Shown piece after piece: positions 16,765-25,694 of a stretch of DNA of 64,000 nucleotides. Source of the DNA: an uncultured Clostridia bacterium. Its GTDB lineage: Bacteria > Bacillota > Clostridia > Lachnospirales > CAG-274. Where the stretch lies: positions 26,627 through 90,626 of the forward strand of contig CANRPW010000009.1 of the NCBI GenBank assembly GCA_947632615.1, given 5' to 3'. The notes beneath the pieces were generated by a model, which ran no database searches, had not been told where the DNA came from, and saw nothing but the letters and a program-made list of their open reading frames with translations. Both the position numbers and the translations under genes were made by a program. Each line of letters starts with the position of its first letter. Position 1 is the first letter of the stretch.

Positions 16765-16857
16765 GCTGCGGGGGCACGGGCGAGGGCAAGTGAAAAGCCG
16801 AGGGGGCGCTATGCGCCCCCTCGGCTTTTCACTTGCCCTCGCCCGTGCCCCCGCAGC
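16765..16857. repeat. Long perfect palindrome, 45-bp arms
   Basis: Arms 16765-16809 and 16813-16857, perfect, loop TAT. The longest in the window; very GC-rich outside (GCGGGGGCACGGGCGAGGG). Lies between the convergent csp and DUF711 genes. Confidence 0.96.
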
Positions 16858-16898
16858 GTCCGTCTCAGACCGCCATTCGGCGGTATGAGGCGGACGCT
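16855..16898. repeat. Nested inverted repeat next to the DUF711 stop
   Basis: AGCGTCCGTCTCA pairs with TGAGGCGGACGCT (one mismatch) and inside it ACCGCC pairs with GGCGGT. Ends 6 bases from the DUF711 stop; may terminate that gene on the minus strand. Confidence 0.8.
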
Positions 16899-16903
16899 TT
16901 GGC

Positions 16904-18262
16904 TTAATTTTTAAAGCTGTGCACAGGGGCAGGTATTCTTCCGCCTCGCTTTATAAATCTTTCGCATGACCAGCCGTTTACGGGCATGATAGGCGCCATG
17001 CCTAAAAGTCCGCCAAATTCTACGATTTCGCCGACCTTCTTGCCGTATGCCGGTATTACCCTTACAGCCGTTGTTTTGTTGTTTATCATGCCAATAGCCA
17101 TTTCATCGGCAATTATGCCTGAAATAGTAGATGCCGGCGTATCTCCGGGAATTGCTATCATGTCAAGCCCCACAGAGCATACGCAGGTCATAGCCTCTAA
17201 CTTTTCTATAGAAAGAGCGCCGCTTTTTGCCGCCTCTATCATACCGTGGTCTTCACTGACGGGTATAAATGCTCCGCTGAGTCCGCCCACAGAAGTAGAA
17301 GCCATAAGTCCGCCCTTTTTAACATTGTCGTTAAGTATTGCAAGAGCTGCAGTTGTGCCCGGCGCGCCTGCTGCCTCAAGCCCCATTTCGTTGAATATCT
17401 CGGCTATACTGTCGCCGATGGCAGGTGTTGGCGCAAGTGACAGGTCAATAATTCCGAATGGAACGCCCAAGCGGGCTGATGCCTCTTTTGCCACAAGCTG
17501 ACCTACTCTTGTTATTTTAAAAGCCGTTTTCTTTATGGTTTCGCACAAGGTCTCAAAGTCGGCATCTCTTGCGCTTTCCAAAGCGTATTTTACAACGCCC
17601 GGTCCGCTGACACCTACGTTTATGACTCTTTCTCTTTCGCCTATGCCGTGAAAAGCCCCTGCCATAAAGGGATTGTCCTCTACGGCATTGCAGAAAACAA
17701 CAAACTTGGCGCATGCCATAGAACCGTCTTTTCTTGTGAGATATGCCATTTCCTTTATTATCTCGCCCATTTTCTTAACGCCGTTCATATTTATGCCGTT
17801 ACGTGAAGTGCCGAGATTTACCGAGGAGCAAACTCTCTCCGTAGATGCCAAAGCCTCAGGAATACTTCTTACAAGATTTATGTCGCTCTCCGAAGAGCCC
17901 TTCTGAATGAGCGCGCTATAGCCGCCTATGAAGTTTACGCCTACATTTATAGCCGCCTTGTCAAGTGTCTTTGCTATTTTAATACAGGTGTCCTGAGAAT
18001 GTCCGCTTGCAACTAAAGCTATGGGGGTTACGGAAATTCTTTTATTTACAACGGGGATGCCATATTCTCTTGAGATGTCTTCGCCTGTTTTTACAAGGTT
18101 TTCCGCACTTTTGGTTATTTTATCATATATTTTGGTGCACAGTCTGTCGCTGTCAGAGTCTGCGCAGTCTAAAAGATTGATGCCCATAGTGATGGTGCGG
18201 ACGTCGAGATTTTCCTCGTTTATCATTTTATTGGTTTCTAAAACCTCGCCTTGAGTGATCAT
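16904..18262 (-). CDS. DUF711 / PFL family protein (UPF0210)
   Basis: 452-residue member of UPF0210, a conserved family distantly like pyruvate formate-lyase in fold but without the glycyl-radical motif; biochemical function unknown. Seen: family motifs such as [17 protein letters not shown] and [11 protein letters not shown]. In most Firmicutes it is paired with an ACT-domain protein (UPF0237), as here (12-base gap), suggesting a shared amino-acid-responsive role. Confidence 0.9.
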   Translation of the reverse strand: MITQGEVLETNKMINEENLDVRTITMGINLLDCADSDSDRLCTKIYDKITKSAENLVKTGEDISREYGIPVVNKRISVTPIALVASGHSQDTCIKIAKTLDKAAINVGVNFIGGYSALIQKGSSESDINLVRSIPEALASTERVCSSVNLGTSRNGINMNGVKKMGEIIKEMAYLTRKDGSMACAKFVVFCNAVEDNPFMAGAFHGIGERERVINVGVSGPGVVKYALESARDADFETLCETIKKTAFKITRVGQLVAKEASARLGVPFGIIDLSLAPTPAIGDSIAEIFNEMGLEAAGAPGTTAALAILNDNVKKGGLMASTSVGGLSGAFIPVSEDHGMIEAAKSGALSIEKLEAMTCVCSVGLDMIAIPGDTPASTISGIIADEMAIGMINNKTTAVRVIPAYGKKVGEIVEFGGLLGMAPIMPVNGWSCERFIKRGGRIPAPVHSFKN

Positions 18263-18274
18263 ATTAAGCCCCCA

Positions 18275-18544
18275 TTAAATTCTGTGCATGGTGTCGAATA
18301 TATCCTCTCTCTGAAGTCTTATGTCCAAATTCATGGAAGCCCCTACTTCTTTGAGTCCGTTTGAGATCTCGTCAAATCTTTCCTGCTTGTCGGAAAGATC
18401 AACTACCATCATCATATGGAACATTCCGCCTGTTATTGTCTGAGAAATCTCTGATATGTTTATGCCCTCGGCTGAGAGATATGTGCATACCTTTGCTATA
18501 ATTCCCACACTGTCCTTACCTAAAACAGTTATAATACCGTTCAT
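18275..18544 (-). CDS. ACT-domain protein (UPF0237)
   Basis: 89-residue single ACT domain plus short tail; begins with ITVLGKDSVGIIAKVCTYL and ISEISQTI, typical of GcvR-like ligand-binding ACT modules. Likely senses an amino acid for its DUF711 partner; the ligand is unknown. Confidence 0.9.
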   Translation of the reverse strand: MNGIITVLGKDSVGIIAKVCTYLSAEGINISEISQTITGGMFHMMMVVDLSDKQERFDEISNGLKEVGASMNLDIRLQREDIFDTMHRI

Positions 18545-18612
18545 TATATTTACCTCCCAATTAAATGTTTTTATATTATATAAAAGATAGACGTTTAAAT
18601 GATATCACAGTT

Positions 18613-19344
18613 TTATTTATTTTTCAACTCATTTATTAGCTTTTTTTCATCTTCCGTAAGGTTTGCGCTTTCAAGAAGCTCCGGGCGCTTATAAAATGTG
18701 TTTATAATGGATTGCTCCCTCTTCCACTGAGCTACCTTGCCGTGATGACCGCTTAAAAGCACATCGGGCACTTTTCTGCCCATAAAGTCATAGGGACGTG
18801 TATATTGGGGATACTCCAGCAGCCCGTCGGAAAAGCTCTCGTCCTCGCTGCTTTCGGAGTTTCCCAAAACTCCCGGCACCAGCCTGCCAACGGCGTCGAT
18901 TATCACCATTGCCGCAAGCTCGCCGCCTGTGAGCACAAAATCGCCTATGGATATTTCCTCCACATTAAGCTCATCCAGTACTCTTTTGTCTATGCCCTCA
19001 TAGTGGCCGCAAAGCAAAATGACGTCCTTTTCTTTGGCAAGCTCTCTTGCTTTTGCCTGATCAAAGACCTTGCCCTGAGGGGACATATACAATACCTTCG
19101 TTCCTTCCGAAACCTTGTCTTTAATGCTCATATAGGCATCATATACAGGCTCGGGTTTCATTATCATACCTGCGCCGCCGCTGTAGCAGTAGTCGTCTAC
19201 ATGCCTGTGCTTGTCTTTGGAAAAATCTCTTATATCTATGGCAGTTATATTTATAATGCCGCTGTCTATACCTCTTTTGATTATGGAATGACCAAGCCCG
19301 TCATTTATCATATCACAAAAAAGTGTAAGCACATAAAAATTCAT
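18613..19344 (-). CDS. trmD: tRNA (guanine37-N1)-methyltransferase
   Basis: SPOUT (trefoil-knot) methyltransferase making m1G37, which prevents +1 frameshifting. Seen: N-terminal MNFYVLTLF, knot motif LLCGHYEGID and GDFVLTGGELAA, PGVLGN, and YTRP with DVLLSGHH. The frame is open upstream to 19410, but the ATG at 19342-19344 overlaps the rimM stop (ATGA) and matches the family start; 243 residues. Coupled to rimM. Confidence 0.95.
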   Translation of the reverse strand: MNFYVLTLFCDMINDGLGHSIIKRGIDSGIINITAIDIRDFSKDKHRHVDDYCYSGGAGMIMKPEPVYDAYMSIKDKVSEGTKVLYMSPQGKVFDQAKARELAKEKDVILLCGHYEGIDKRVLDELNVEEISIGDFVLTGGELAAMVIIDAVGRLVPGVLGNSESSEDESFSDGLLEYPQYTRPYDFMGRKVPDVLLSGHHGKVAQWKREQSIINTFYKRPELLESANLTEDEKKLINELKNK

Positions 19345-19844
19345 TCTCTCAGCCCCTCTAAAAGCTTTACTGTCATTCTGTTTGCAGCAACGTCGACCTT
19401 TAATATACATTGTTTTATGGCAGGTATCAATATATCATTACCCTGTGTTTTTACAATATAAACATCGTTTGCCCCTGTGAAAAGTATGTCGTAAAGCTCG
19501 CCTAAAACTTCGCCCTCGTCTGTTACGACCTCCATGCCGTAAAGGTCTTTTACAAAATATTCGTCATCCTCACAGGGAGCAGCCATCTCACGGGTGATTT
19601 TTACTTTGCTGCCCTTAAGCCTTTCGGCGGCTGTCATATCGTCTATGCCCTTAAGCTTTACAAGAGCCATTCCCTTGTGTTCACGTGTACTTACAACGTC
19701 ATACTCCTTTATTTCGCCTCTTTGCTCTATAAAAAGTATGCTTTGCTCCGTGATTTCGGAAATGTCGTCTGCCTGCGGGTATATTTTGACTTCACCCTTT
19801 ATTCCGTGTGTGTTTACTATCTCTCCTACCGTAAAATAGTCCAT
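19341..19844 (-). CDS. rimM: Ribosome maturation factor RimM
   Basis: Binds S19 and assists 30S head assembly. Seen: N-terminal VGEIVNTHGIKGEVKIYP and PRC-barrel C-terminal domain with YFVKDLYGMEV and DILIPAI; 167 residues. Upstream of trmD, as in many bacteria; rpsP and the KH protein are not adjacent. Confidence 0.95.
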   Translation of the reverse strand: MDYFTVGEIVNTHGIKGEVKIYPQADDISEITEQSILFIEQRGEIKEYDVVSTREHKGMALVKLKGIDDMTAAERLKGSKVKITREMAAPCEDDEYFVKDLYGMEVVTDEGEVLGELYDILFTGANDVYIVKTQGNDILIPAIKQCILKVDVAANRMTVKLLEGLRE

Positions 19845-19894
19845 ATTTTAACCTCCGTATATTACGTCATTTCCGACCAACTTGCGGGTAGTCT

Positions 19895-19955
19895 GGGGCG
19901 AGCCTACAGGGAAGGGAGAGGGCTTGTCCCTCTCCCTTCCCTGTAGGCTCGCCCC
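19895..19955. repeat. Palindrome, 28-bp arms
   Basis: Arms 19895-19922 and 19928-19955 perfect, loop CTTGT. GC-rich, in the divergent rimM/mutase gap. Confidence 0.93.
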
Positions 19956-19959
19956 CGCC

Positions 19960-20014
19960 AGTGGCAGTTTTTTTTCGGGAGCATCAGAGATGCTCCCGAA
20001 AAAAAACTGCCGCT
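19960..20014. repeat. Palindrome, 26-bp arms, one mismatch
   Basis: Arms 19960-19985 and 19989-20014 with loop AGA. Has an internal run of eight T and so looks like a terminator-type stem embedded in a longer palindrome. Confidence 0.9.
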
Positions 20015-20149
20015 TAAACATTTTTATTATAAATAATAACCAACCTCAAATCAAGAGAATTTTAATAAAAATCGAAGCTTCTGTAAGCCCCTTCACTGCA
20101 AATTGAATAAAATTATCAAAAAAAATATGAATAAATTGTAAAATATTAC

Positions 20150-20178
20150 TTGTTTTATTGGCAAAAAAATTATATAAT
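20150..20178 (+). promoter_or_regulatory. Promoter for the phosphosugar mutase
   Basis: TTGTTT at 20150-20155 and TATAAT at 20173-20178, spacer 17; AGGAGG follows at 20201. Confidence 0.72.
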
Positions 20179-20215
20179 GTATATAAAGTATATTAAATTA
20201 AGGAGGAATGTTGTT

Positions 20216-21958
20216 ATGTCATATATGGATGTTTACAAACAATGGCTTTCCGAGCCTGTTTTTGATGAGGACACAAAGGCAGAGCTTAAGGCTATAGCCA
20301 ATGACGAGAAAGAAATTGAGGACAGATTTTATCGCGAACTTGAGTTTGGTACTGCCGGGCTTCGTGGTGTTATAGGAGCCGGCACAAACCGTATGAATAT
20401 TTACATTGTAAGCAAGGCTACTCAGGGTTTTGCCAACTATATCATCAAGCAAGGTCCTGAGGCTGTTAAGAAGGGTATTGTTATTGCTTATGACAGCCGT
20501 AACATGAGCCCTGAATTTGCTGAAGCAACAGCACTTGTAATGGCAGGCAACGGAATTAAGGCTTATCTTTTTGAGTCACTTCGTCCCGTTCCCGTGCTTT
20601 CATTTGCTATCCGTCATTTGGGAACGACCGGCGGCGTAGTTGTTACTGCAAGCCACAACCCGCCACAGTATAACGGCTATAAGGTATATTGGGAAGACGG
20701 CGCACAAGTTCCTTATCCTCGTGATGAGGCTATCATGGCAGAGGTTAATGCGATCACAGATTTTGCTTCCATTAAAAAGCTTTCTAAAGAAGAAGCTCTT
20801 GCAAAGGGTCTTCTCGTAATGGTTGGCAAAGAGGTTGACGATGCTTATGACGAAAACGTACTTGCACAGCTTGTTAATCCTGAAGTAGTTAAGGAAATGG
20901 GCAAGACTTTAAAGGTAGTTTATACACCTCTTCATGGCTCAGGCAACCTTCCTGTAAGAAGGATACTTGCCAAGGCGGGTCTTGAAAATGTTATCGTAGT
21001 GCCCGAGCAGGAGCTTCCCGACGGAAACTTCCCCACGGTTGCACTTCCAAACCCCGAGGATGTAAATGCGTTTAAGCTTGCTATGGAGCTTTCCGAAAAG
21101 GTTGGCGCTGACTATATGTGCGCAACCGACCCCGATGCTGACAGAGTTGGCGCGGTTGTTAAAAATTCTGAGGGAGAATATGTTGTATTCACAGGTAATA
21201 TGATGGGTACGCTTATTTGCGACTATATACTTTCACAGAAGGCTAAGAAGGGCATACTTCCCAAGAATGCGGCTGTTGTTTCCACAATAGTTTCTTCAGA
21301 CCTTACAAAGGCTATATGTGCAAACTACGGAGTAACATATTTTGACGTACTTACAGGCTTTAAGTATATTGGCGAAAAGATTAAGGAATTTGAAGCTGAC
21401 GGAAGCTATAGCTATCAGTTTGGCTTTGAAGAGTCTTACGGCTGCCTCACAGGCGCATATGCAAGAGATAAAGATGCTGTTGATGCTAACCTTATGATTG
21501 CCGAAATAGCTTCATATTATAAGAAGCAGGGCAAGACATTATATGATGCTCTTCAGGCTCTCTATGCTAAGTATGGCTATTATAAAGAAACCGTTACTTC
21601 AATAAATCTGGGCGGTGTTGAAGGCGCAGCACAGATAAAGAAGGTAATGGCAGACCTGAGAAGCTCCTCACCAACAGAGGTTGGCGGTGTTAAGGTAGTA
21701 GAAGCAAGAGATTATGCAGCTGACGTTATCAAAGACCTTAAGACAGGGGAAACAAAGCCAACAGGACTTCCCAAGTCAAACGTACTTTACTATGTTCTTG
21801 AAGACGGAACATGGTTCTGCGTAAGACCTTCAGGCACAGAGCCTAAGATCAAGGTTTATTTCGGAGCAAACGGCGACACTATGGAAGAAGCTGAAGCAAA
21901 GGCTAAAAGGGCTTCCGACGGTATCCTCGCTATTGTAGACAAAATTTTAGGCAAATAA
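20216..21958 (+). CDS. Phosphoglucomutase/phosphomannomutase family protein
   Basis: Interconverts hexose 1- and 6-phosphates (alpha-D-phosphohexomutase superfamily, PgcA-like). Seen in order: active-site phosphoserine loop TASHNPPQYNGYK, metal loop DPDADRVG, sugar-binding GFEESYGCLTG and phosphate-binding RPSGTEPKIKVYF. 580 residues from the ATG at 20216, which has AGGAGG 9 bases ahead; the upstream in-frame ATG at 20150 overlaps the promoter. Feeds cell-wall and glycogen precursors. Single gene. Codon use is more U-ending than neighbours, as in highly expressed genes. Confidence 0.94.
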   Translation: MSYMDVYKQWLSEPVFDEDTKAELKAIANDEKEIEDRFYRELEFGTAGLRGVIGAGTNRMNIYIVSKATQGFANYIIKQGPEAVKKGIVIAYDSRNMSPEFAEATALVMAGNGIKAYLFESLRPVPVLSFAIRHLGTTGGVVVTASHNPPQYNGYKVYWEDGAQVPYPRDEAIMAEVNAITDFASIKKLSKEEALAKGLLVMVGKEVDDAYDENVLAQLVNPEVVKEMGKTLKVVYTPLHGSGNLPVRRILAKAGLENVIVVPEQELPDGNFPTVALPNPEDVNAFKLAMELSEKVGADYMCATDPDADRVGAVVKNSEGEYVVFTGNMMGTLICDYILSQKAKKGILPKNAAVVSTIVSSDLTKAICANYGVTYFDVLTGFKYIGEKIKEFEADGSYSYQFGFEESYGCLTGAYARDKDAVDANLMIAEIASYYKKQGKTLYDALQALYAKYGYYKETVTSINLGGVEGAAQIKKVMADLRSSSPTEVGGVKVVEARDYAADVIKDLKTGETKPTGLPKSNVLYYVLEDGTWFCVRPSGTEPKIKVYFGANGDTMEEAEAKAKRASDGILAIVDKILGK

Positions 21959-21974
21959 TATATTGATATACAAT

Positions 21975-22012
21975 TGCCGCAAACAACAAAACTGTTGTTT
22001 GCGGCAGTTTTT
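21975..22012. terminator. Bidirectional terminator between mutase and deacetylase
   Basis: TGCCGCAAACAAC / GTTGTTTGCGGCA arms, six-base loop, followed by TTTTT on the plus strand. Serves the convergent genes. Confidence 0.85.
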
Positions 22013-22811
22013 ATGGATATAGTTTTTGCACAAGCTCGTCTGCGGTGACAAATTTTATGCCGCTGTTTTCAAAGTCTTTATATACAGAGGCTATGGCCTC
22101 CGCTGTCACCTTTCCGCCTTCTGCTCCTACATGACCTATACATATTGCCCGGCCCTTTTTAAGAGCTATGTCCTTTGTTTTATTCAGGTTTTCAACTATC
22201 TTTTCACGGCTGTGGGTGGAGTCTAAAAATACATCCCTTTTCAAAACGGGCACATTGTATTTTTCACTGTATTTGCCGCTCAGACTGTCCGGTGAGGTCA
22301 TACTGTCTATAAAGAACATATTGTTTTTTTGAAGATGTTTAAAAAGAATATCCATTACCTTGTCGCTTTCTACAGCCTTAGAGCCCATGTGATTGTTGAC
22401 TCCTGTGCCATAGCCCTGAGAAAGAGATGAAGAAATTGTTTTTTCAAGCTCCTCCTCGGTCATAGATGTAAGAACAGGATTATCTCCCAGCCAGCTTGCT
22501 TTTCCTGATTTTGCCTCCATAGGCAGGTGAACTATAACGCCCTTGCCCTTGCCCATAAGCAGGGTAGCCTCCTGCCTGCTTTTTTCCATAAGGGGCATAA
22601 CCGCTCCCGTGAATTTTATAGGGAGGTCAAGCATTTCATCTGTGCCCTCCGAGTTGTTTCCGAAATCGTCTATTATTATGCAGATGTAAGCGGAAGCGTT
22701 TTTGGACAGTACGGGTTTTGTACCTGTTTCATTATTTATAAGTGTTATTCCCGCCGCCAGTAAAAAAAGGGCTGCTATTATACCTAAGTTGAGTTTATAC
22801 TTTATATTCAT
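22011..22811 (-). CDS. Divergent polysaccharide deacetylase (YibQ/DUF610), membrane-anchored or secreted
   Basis: 266 residues with an N-terminal hydrophobic segment (residues 8-25, signal anchor) and the NodB-like fold in its divergent form: IIIDDFG (metal Asp pair), VIVHLPMEAK, NNHMGSKAV and ICIGHVGAEG. Probably acts on extracytoplasmic glycans; substrate unknown. It is unrelated in sequence to the PdaB-like gene at 28.4 kb. Single gene. Confidence 0.88.
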   Translation of the reverse strand: MNIKYKLNLGIIAALFLLAAGITLINNETGTKPVLSKNASAYICIIIDDFGNNSEGTDEMLDLPIKFTGAVMPLMEKSRQEATLLMGKGKGVIVHLPMEAKSGKASWLGDNPVLTSMTEEELEKTISSSLSQGYGTGVNNHMGSKAVESDKVMDILFKHLQKNNMFFIDSMTSPDSLSGKYSEKYNVPVLKRDVFLDSTHSREKIVENLNKTKDIALKKGRAICIGHVGAEGGKVTAEAIASVYKDFENSGIKFVTADELVQKLYP

Positions 22812-22894
22812 TAAAAATTAGCCTCCTTCAAGGATTTTTTGGTTGAAAAAAATTCGGTCAAAATTTATAATTAAAACAAATCAGATTTTTATTT

Positions 22895-22974
22895 TTGGTC
22901 AATCTGTATGTTTTTAAGGTCGATTTTTGGCGGTTTTATACAAAAGCGTATTTTAAAACCGATGATTTGACCAA
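22895..22974. repeat. Imperfect nested inverted repeat in the 320-bp gap before the HPr-like genes
   Basis: Outer TTGGTCAA (22895-22902) pairs with TTGACCAA (22967-22974); inside it CGGTTTTATAC faces GTATTTTAAAACCG. AT-rich, unlike the GC-rich palindromes. It could be an operator upstream of the promoter at 23047, or chance symmetry. Confidence 0.4.
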
Positions 22975-23046
22975 TTTTTGCTCTGAAAAATGCTTTATAT
23001 TTATATAATTATTCGCTAAATTCTTAAATATTAGCAAAATATCAAT

Positions 23047-23075
23047 TTGACAAAATCCAAAATATAGTATAGAAT
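23047..23075 (+). promoter_or_regulatory. Promoter for the HPr-like gene pair
   Basis: Perfect -35 TTGACA at 23047-23052 and TAGAAT at 23070-23075, spacer 17. A 56-nt leader then AGAGGAGGG precede the first ATG. Confidence 0.75.
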
Positions 23076-23131
23076 ATCAGTGTAACAAAGAGAAAAACAA
23101 GAAAAATTTTAAAGAGGAGGGTTTTTAAAAC

Positions 23132-23362
23132 ATGAAAAAAATTAAGGTAAATATCAACTCTGTTGATAAGGTTAAGGAATTTGTAAACGTTCTCAACACA
23201 CTTGAGGGTGACTACGATCTTATAACAGACAGATATGTAGTAGATGCAAAGTCAATTATGGGCATCTTCTCACTTGACATTTCAAAAGACCTTGAGCTTG
23301 CAATTCATGACAATGCAGCTGCTGATGAAGCAGAAAAGGCTCTTGCTAAATTTACGGTTTAA
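23132..23362 (+). CDS. HPr-like protein lacking the catalytic His (copy 1)
   Basis: 76 residues with the HPr fold pattern. The Ser-46 region is intact (VDAKSIMGIFSLDISKDLEL, Ser41 here), but the loop that holds His15 in HPr (GLHARPA) reads SVDKVKEF, so it cannot carry phosphate from enzyme I. This matches the logic of Bacillus Crh, which keeps only the HPrK-phosphorylated Ser. Role in catabolite control is inference; no HPr kinase or CcpA gene is in the window. Strong RBS GAGGAGGG. Confidence 0.85.
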   Translation: MKKIKVNINSVDKVKEFVNVLNTLEGDYDLITDRYVVDAKSIMGIFSLDISKDLELAIHDNAAADEAEKALAKFTV

Positions 23363-23390
23363 TATAATTTTATAAAGGAGGATTTAAACC

Positions 23391-23621
23391 ATGAAAAAGT
23401 TAACAGTAAAAATTGATACTATTGATAAGGTAAAGGAATTTGTAAACACACTCAACACACTTGAGGGTGACTACGATCTTATAACAGACAGATATGTAGT
23501 AGATGCAAAGTCAATTATGGGTATCTTCTCACTTGACATCTCAAAGGATATAGAGCTTGCGATCCATGACAACGCTCCGGCAGATGCAGCAGAGAAGGCT
23601 CTTGCTAAGTTTTTAGTATAA
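23391..23621 (+). CDS. HPr-like protein lacking the catalytic His (copy 2)
   Basis: Tandem paralogue of the preceding gene, 28 bases downstream and about 88% identical in protein, with a stretch of near-identical DNA from the EFVN codons to SIMG. It again keeps the Ser-46-type motif and lacks His15. Own RBS AAGGAGG. Ends in a strong terminator. The recent duplication suggests dosage or a heteromeric function. Confidence 0.85.
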   Translation: MKKLTVKIDTIDKVKEFVNTLNTLEGDYDLITDRYVVDAKSIMGIFSLDISKDIELAIHDNAPADAAEKALAKFLV

Positions 23622-23634
23622 TTTTACATAATAT

Positions 23635-23664
23635 AAAAGGCAGACCTTAAGGTCTGCCTTTTTT
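23635..23664. terminator. Bidirectional terminator
   Basis: AAAAGGCAGACC TTAA GGTCTGCCTTTTTT, 12-base arms with T-runs on both strands. It overlaps the last codons of the convergent SDR gene. Confidence 0.92.
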
Positions 23665-24402
23665 CTTTTGAAATTCATAGCAAAAATAAGTTTGTAAAAA
23701 TACCGGGGAGAGCTTGGCGGCTATTGGCAGCAGCTTTTCAAATGTTCCCGGAATTATTACAGGCTTTTCTTCAAACATTTTTTCTATGGCGTATTCTGCG
23801 CAGTATTTGGGGTCAAGCCCCTTTGTGGCGAAGCGTACGCCTGCTCTTTTGTTAAAATCCGTAGCCACAGGCCCCGGGCAGAGCACGCCGCAGTATACTC
23901 TTGAGCCTTTTCGGCGCAGCTCTTCTCTTACTGCCATGGTAAGACGATATACGTATGCCTTTGTGCCATAATAGGTTGCCATCATAGGCCCGGGGAGAAA
24001 GGCTGCAAGAGAACCTACATTAAGAATATAGCCATAGCCCTTTTTCACGAAATCCTTTAAAAACAGCTTTGTAAGTATATGAACGGACTTTATGTTTAAG
24101 TCGATCATATTAAGCTCCTTTTCAAGCTCGCCCTCCGTCAGGGCAGAAAACTCGCCGAAGCCTGCATTATTTATAACTACCTCTATTTTTTCGTCCTTAA
24201 GCTCATTATAAAGCCTTATACATTCCTCGGGCTTTGAAAGATCCGCCGGAATGACTACTGCTCTTGTGCCTGCCTCTGCCGCTAATTTGTTGAGCTTGTC
24301 CCTGTTTCTTGCTGAAATAATAATGTCAAAGCCCATTTCCGACAGTTTTTTTGCCATATAATAGCCCATGCCGCCGCTTGCGCCTGTTATCAGTGCAGCC
24401 AT
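23647..24402 (-). CDS. Short-chain dehydrogenase/reductase
   Basis: NAD(P)-dependent oxidoreductase of the classical SDR type. Seen: TGASGGMG nucleotide loop at the N terminus, NNAG, catalytic Ser in NVGSLAAF and Tyr/Lys in YYGTK; SARNRDK suggests NADP preference (Arg after the second strand). 251 residues. Its start overlaps the end of cca by 13 bases, so they are co-translated. Substrate unknown. Confidence 0.9.
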   Translation of the reverse strand: MAALITGASGGMGYYMAKKLSEMGFDIIISARNRDKLNKLAAEAGTRAVVIPADLSKPEECIRLYNELKDEKIEVVINNAGFGEFSALTEGELEKELNMIDLNIKSVHILTKLFLKDFVKKGYGYILNVGSLAAFLPGPMMATYYGTKAYVYRLTMAVREELRRKGSRVYCGVLCPGPVATDFNKRAGVRFATKGLDPKYCAEYAIEKMFEEKPVIIPGTFEKLLPIAAKLSPVFLQTYFCYEFQKKKGRP

Positions 24403-25562
24403 TTAGAAGCCTCCTCTGTGAGTTTTTCTTTAGTATTATTTTCAGGATCTTCAAATACAAAATTAAGAAGCCTGTCTATAGCCTTTCCTATTTCTATACC
24501 TTTAAAACCTAAAAGCTGAAGGTCTTTGCCGTTTATGTCAAGGTCCTTTTTTGTTATAGGCTTTTCGGAGGATATGAAACGCTCTGCATTATCTGTTGGT
24601 TCTCCCTTAGCCCTTTTTATATCTATAAGCCTAAGGAAGCTGTCCCTACCTATATCCGACAAGACCCTTCGCATTGTGACAATGTCATCAAAGGCATTTT
24701 CATCATAATATTTTATAAGCTTTAATGTCTCTCTTATTATCTCGTTTGAAAGCCTGAGGTCTTTAAGAATTTCCTCAGGGTCGTTTTCCTTGGCAAAAAT
24801 GATGGCAAGGGCAGATATTTCGTCCTCATTCGTTTTGCTTATAAGCTCGGATATTTCATTGCTTCTTTTGTTAAGGGCGTTTTTGAGCCCTTCGCCGCAA
24901 TAGCCCGAAAGACCTGAGTCTTTAAGCAAAAGTATTCTTTCTCTGTGGGGAGAGGTTATGAGCTTTAAAAGCTCGGTGGTTATTCTTTCAACGCTTACTT
25001 TTTCTATAAGGTGACAGTTTTCTTTCAATGCCTTATAGGTTTTTTCTTCGATATCAAAACCCAGCTGCGCCGAAAACCTTATACACCTAAACATTCTCAG
25101 TGCATCCTCTTTAAACCTGAGGTCAGGCTCACGCACGCCCCTTATAATGCCCTGCTTTATGTCGGCTATGCCTGAAAACGGGTCAACATAGCCCTTTTCG
25201 GGGTTATAGGCAATAGAATTCATGGTGAAGTCACGGCGGCTTAAGTCTAAGGTTATGTCGTCGGTAAATTCTACCTTTGTTGGGTGGCGGAAATCGCCGT
25301 ATTCTCCGTCTATGCGGTAGGTGGTTATCTCATAGCCGACTTTGCCTATAAGAACAGTCACCGTGCCGTGCTTTATGCCTGTGTCAACGGTGCGCCTGAA
25401 AATCCTTTTTATTTCATTCGGCAGAGCATTGGTGGTTATGTCGTAGTCATGGGGAATGACCCCCATGAGAGCATCTCTTACACAGCCCCCTACGATGTAA
25501 CCCTCGTATCCTGCATCTCTTAAATTGTTTAAAATAAATAATACGTCCTTTGTGATTTCCAT
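24390..25562 (-). CDS. cca: CCA tRNA nucleotidyltransferase
   Basis: Adds or repairs the tRNA 3'-CCA end. Seen: class II nucleotidyltransferase head with GGCVRDALMG, catalytic DYDITTNA, the RRDFTMNSIAY motif and the head-neck region with EDALRMFRCIRFSAQLGFD. 390 residues, no HD domain. Start ATG behind AAGGAG. It cannot be told from sequence alone whether it adds all of CCA or only part. Confidence 0.93.
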   Translation of the reverse strand: MEITKDVLFILNNLRDAGYEGYIVGGCVRDALMGVIPHDYDITTNALPNEIKRIFRRTVDTGIKHGTVTVLIGKVGYEITTYRIDGEYGDFRHPTKVEFTDDITLDLSRRDFTMNSIAYNPEKGYVDPFSGIADIKQGIIRGVREPDLRFKEDALRMFRCIRFSAQLGFDIEEKTYKALKENCHLIEKVSVERITTELLKLITSPHRERILLLKDSGLSGYCGEGLKNALNKRSNEISELISKTNEDEISALAIIFAKENDPEEILKDLRLSNEIIRETLKLIKYYDENAFDDIVTMRRVLSDIGRDSFLRLIDIKRAKGEPTDNAERFISSEKPITKKDLDINGKDLQLLGFKGIEIGKAIDRLLNFVFEDPENNTKEKLTEEASKWLH

Positions 25563-25620
25563 AATTATTCTCCTTTATATTATAATAACATAAAATTTAT
25601 TATTTTACTAATACTTTACG

Positions 25621-25649
25621 TTGAAAAAATATAAAAAAAATAGTATAAT
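25621..25649 (+). promoter_or_regulatory. Promoter for walR-walK
   Basis: TTGAAA at 25621-25626 and TATAAT at 25644-25649, spacer 17, followed by GAGAGGTG before the ATG at 25695. Confidence 0.75.
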
Positions 25650-25694
25650 AGATATTTAAGGAATAGTAAATGTATAAAAGAGAGGTGTTTAGAT

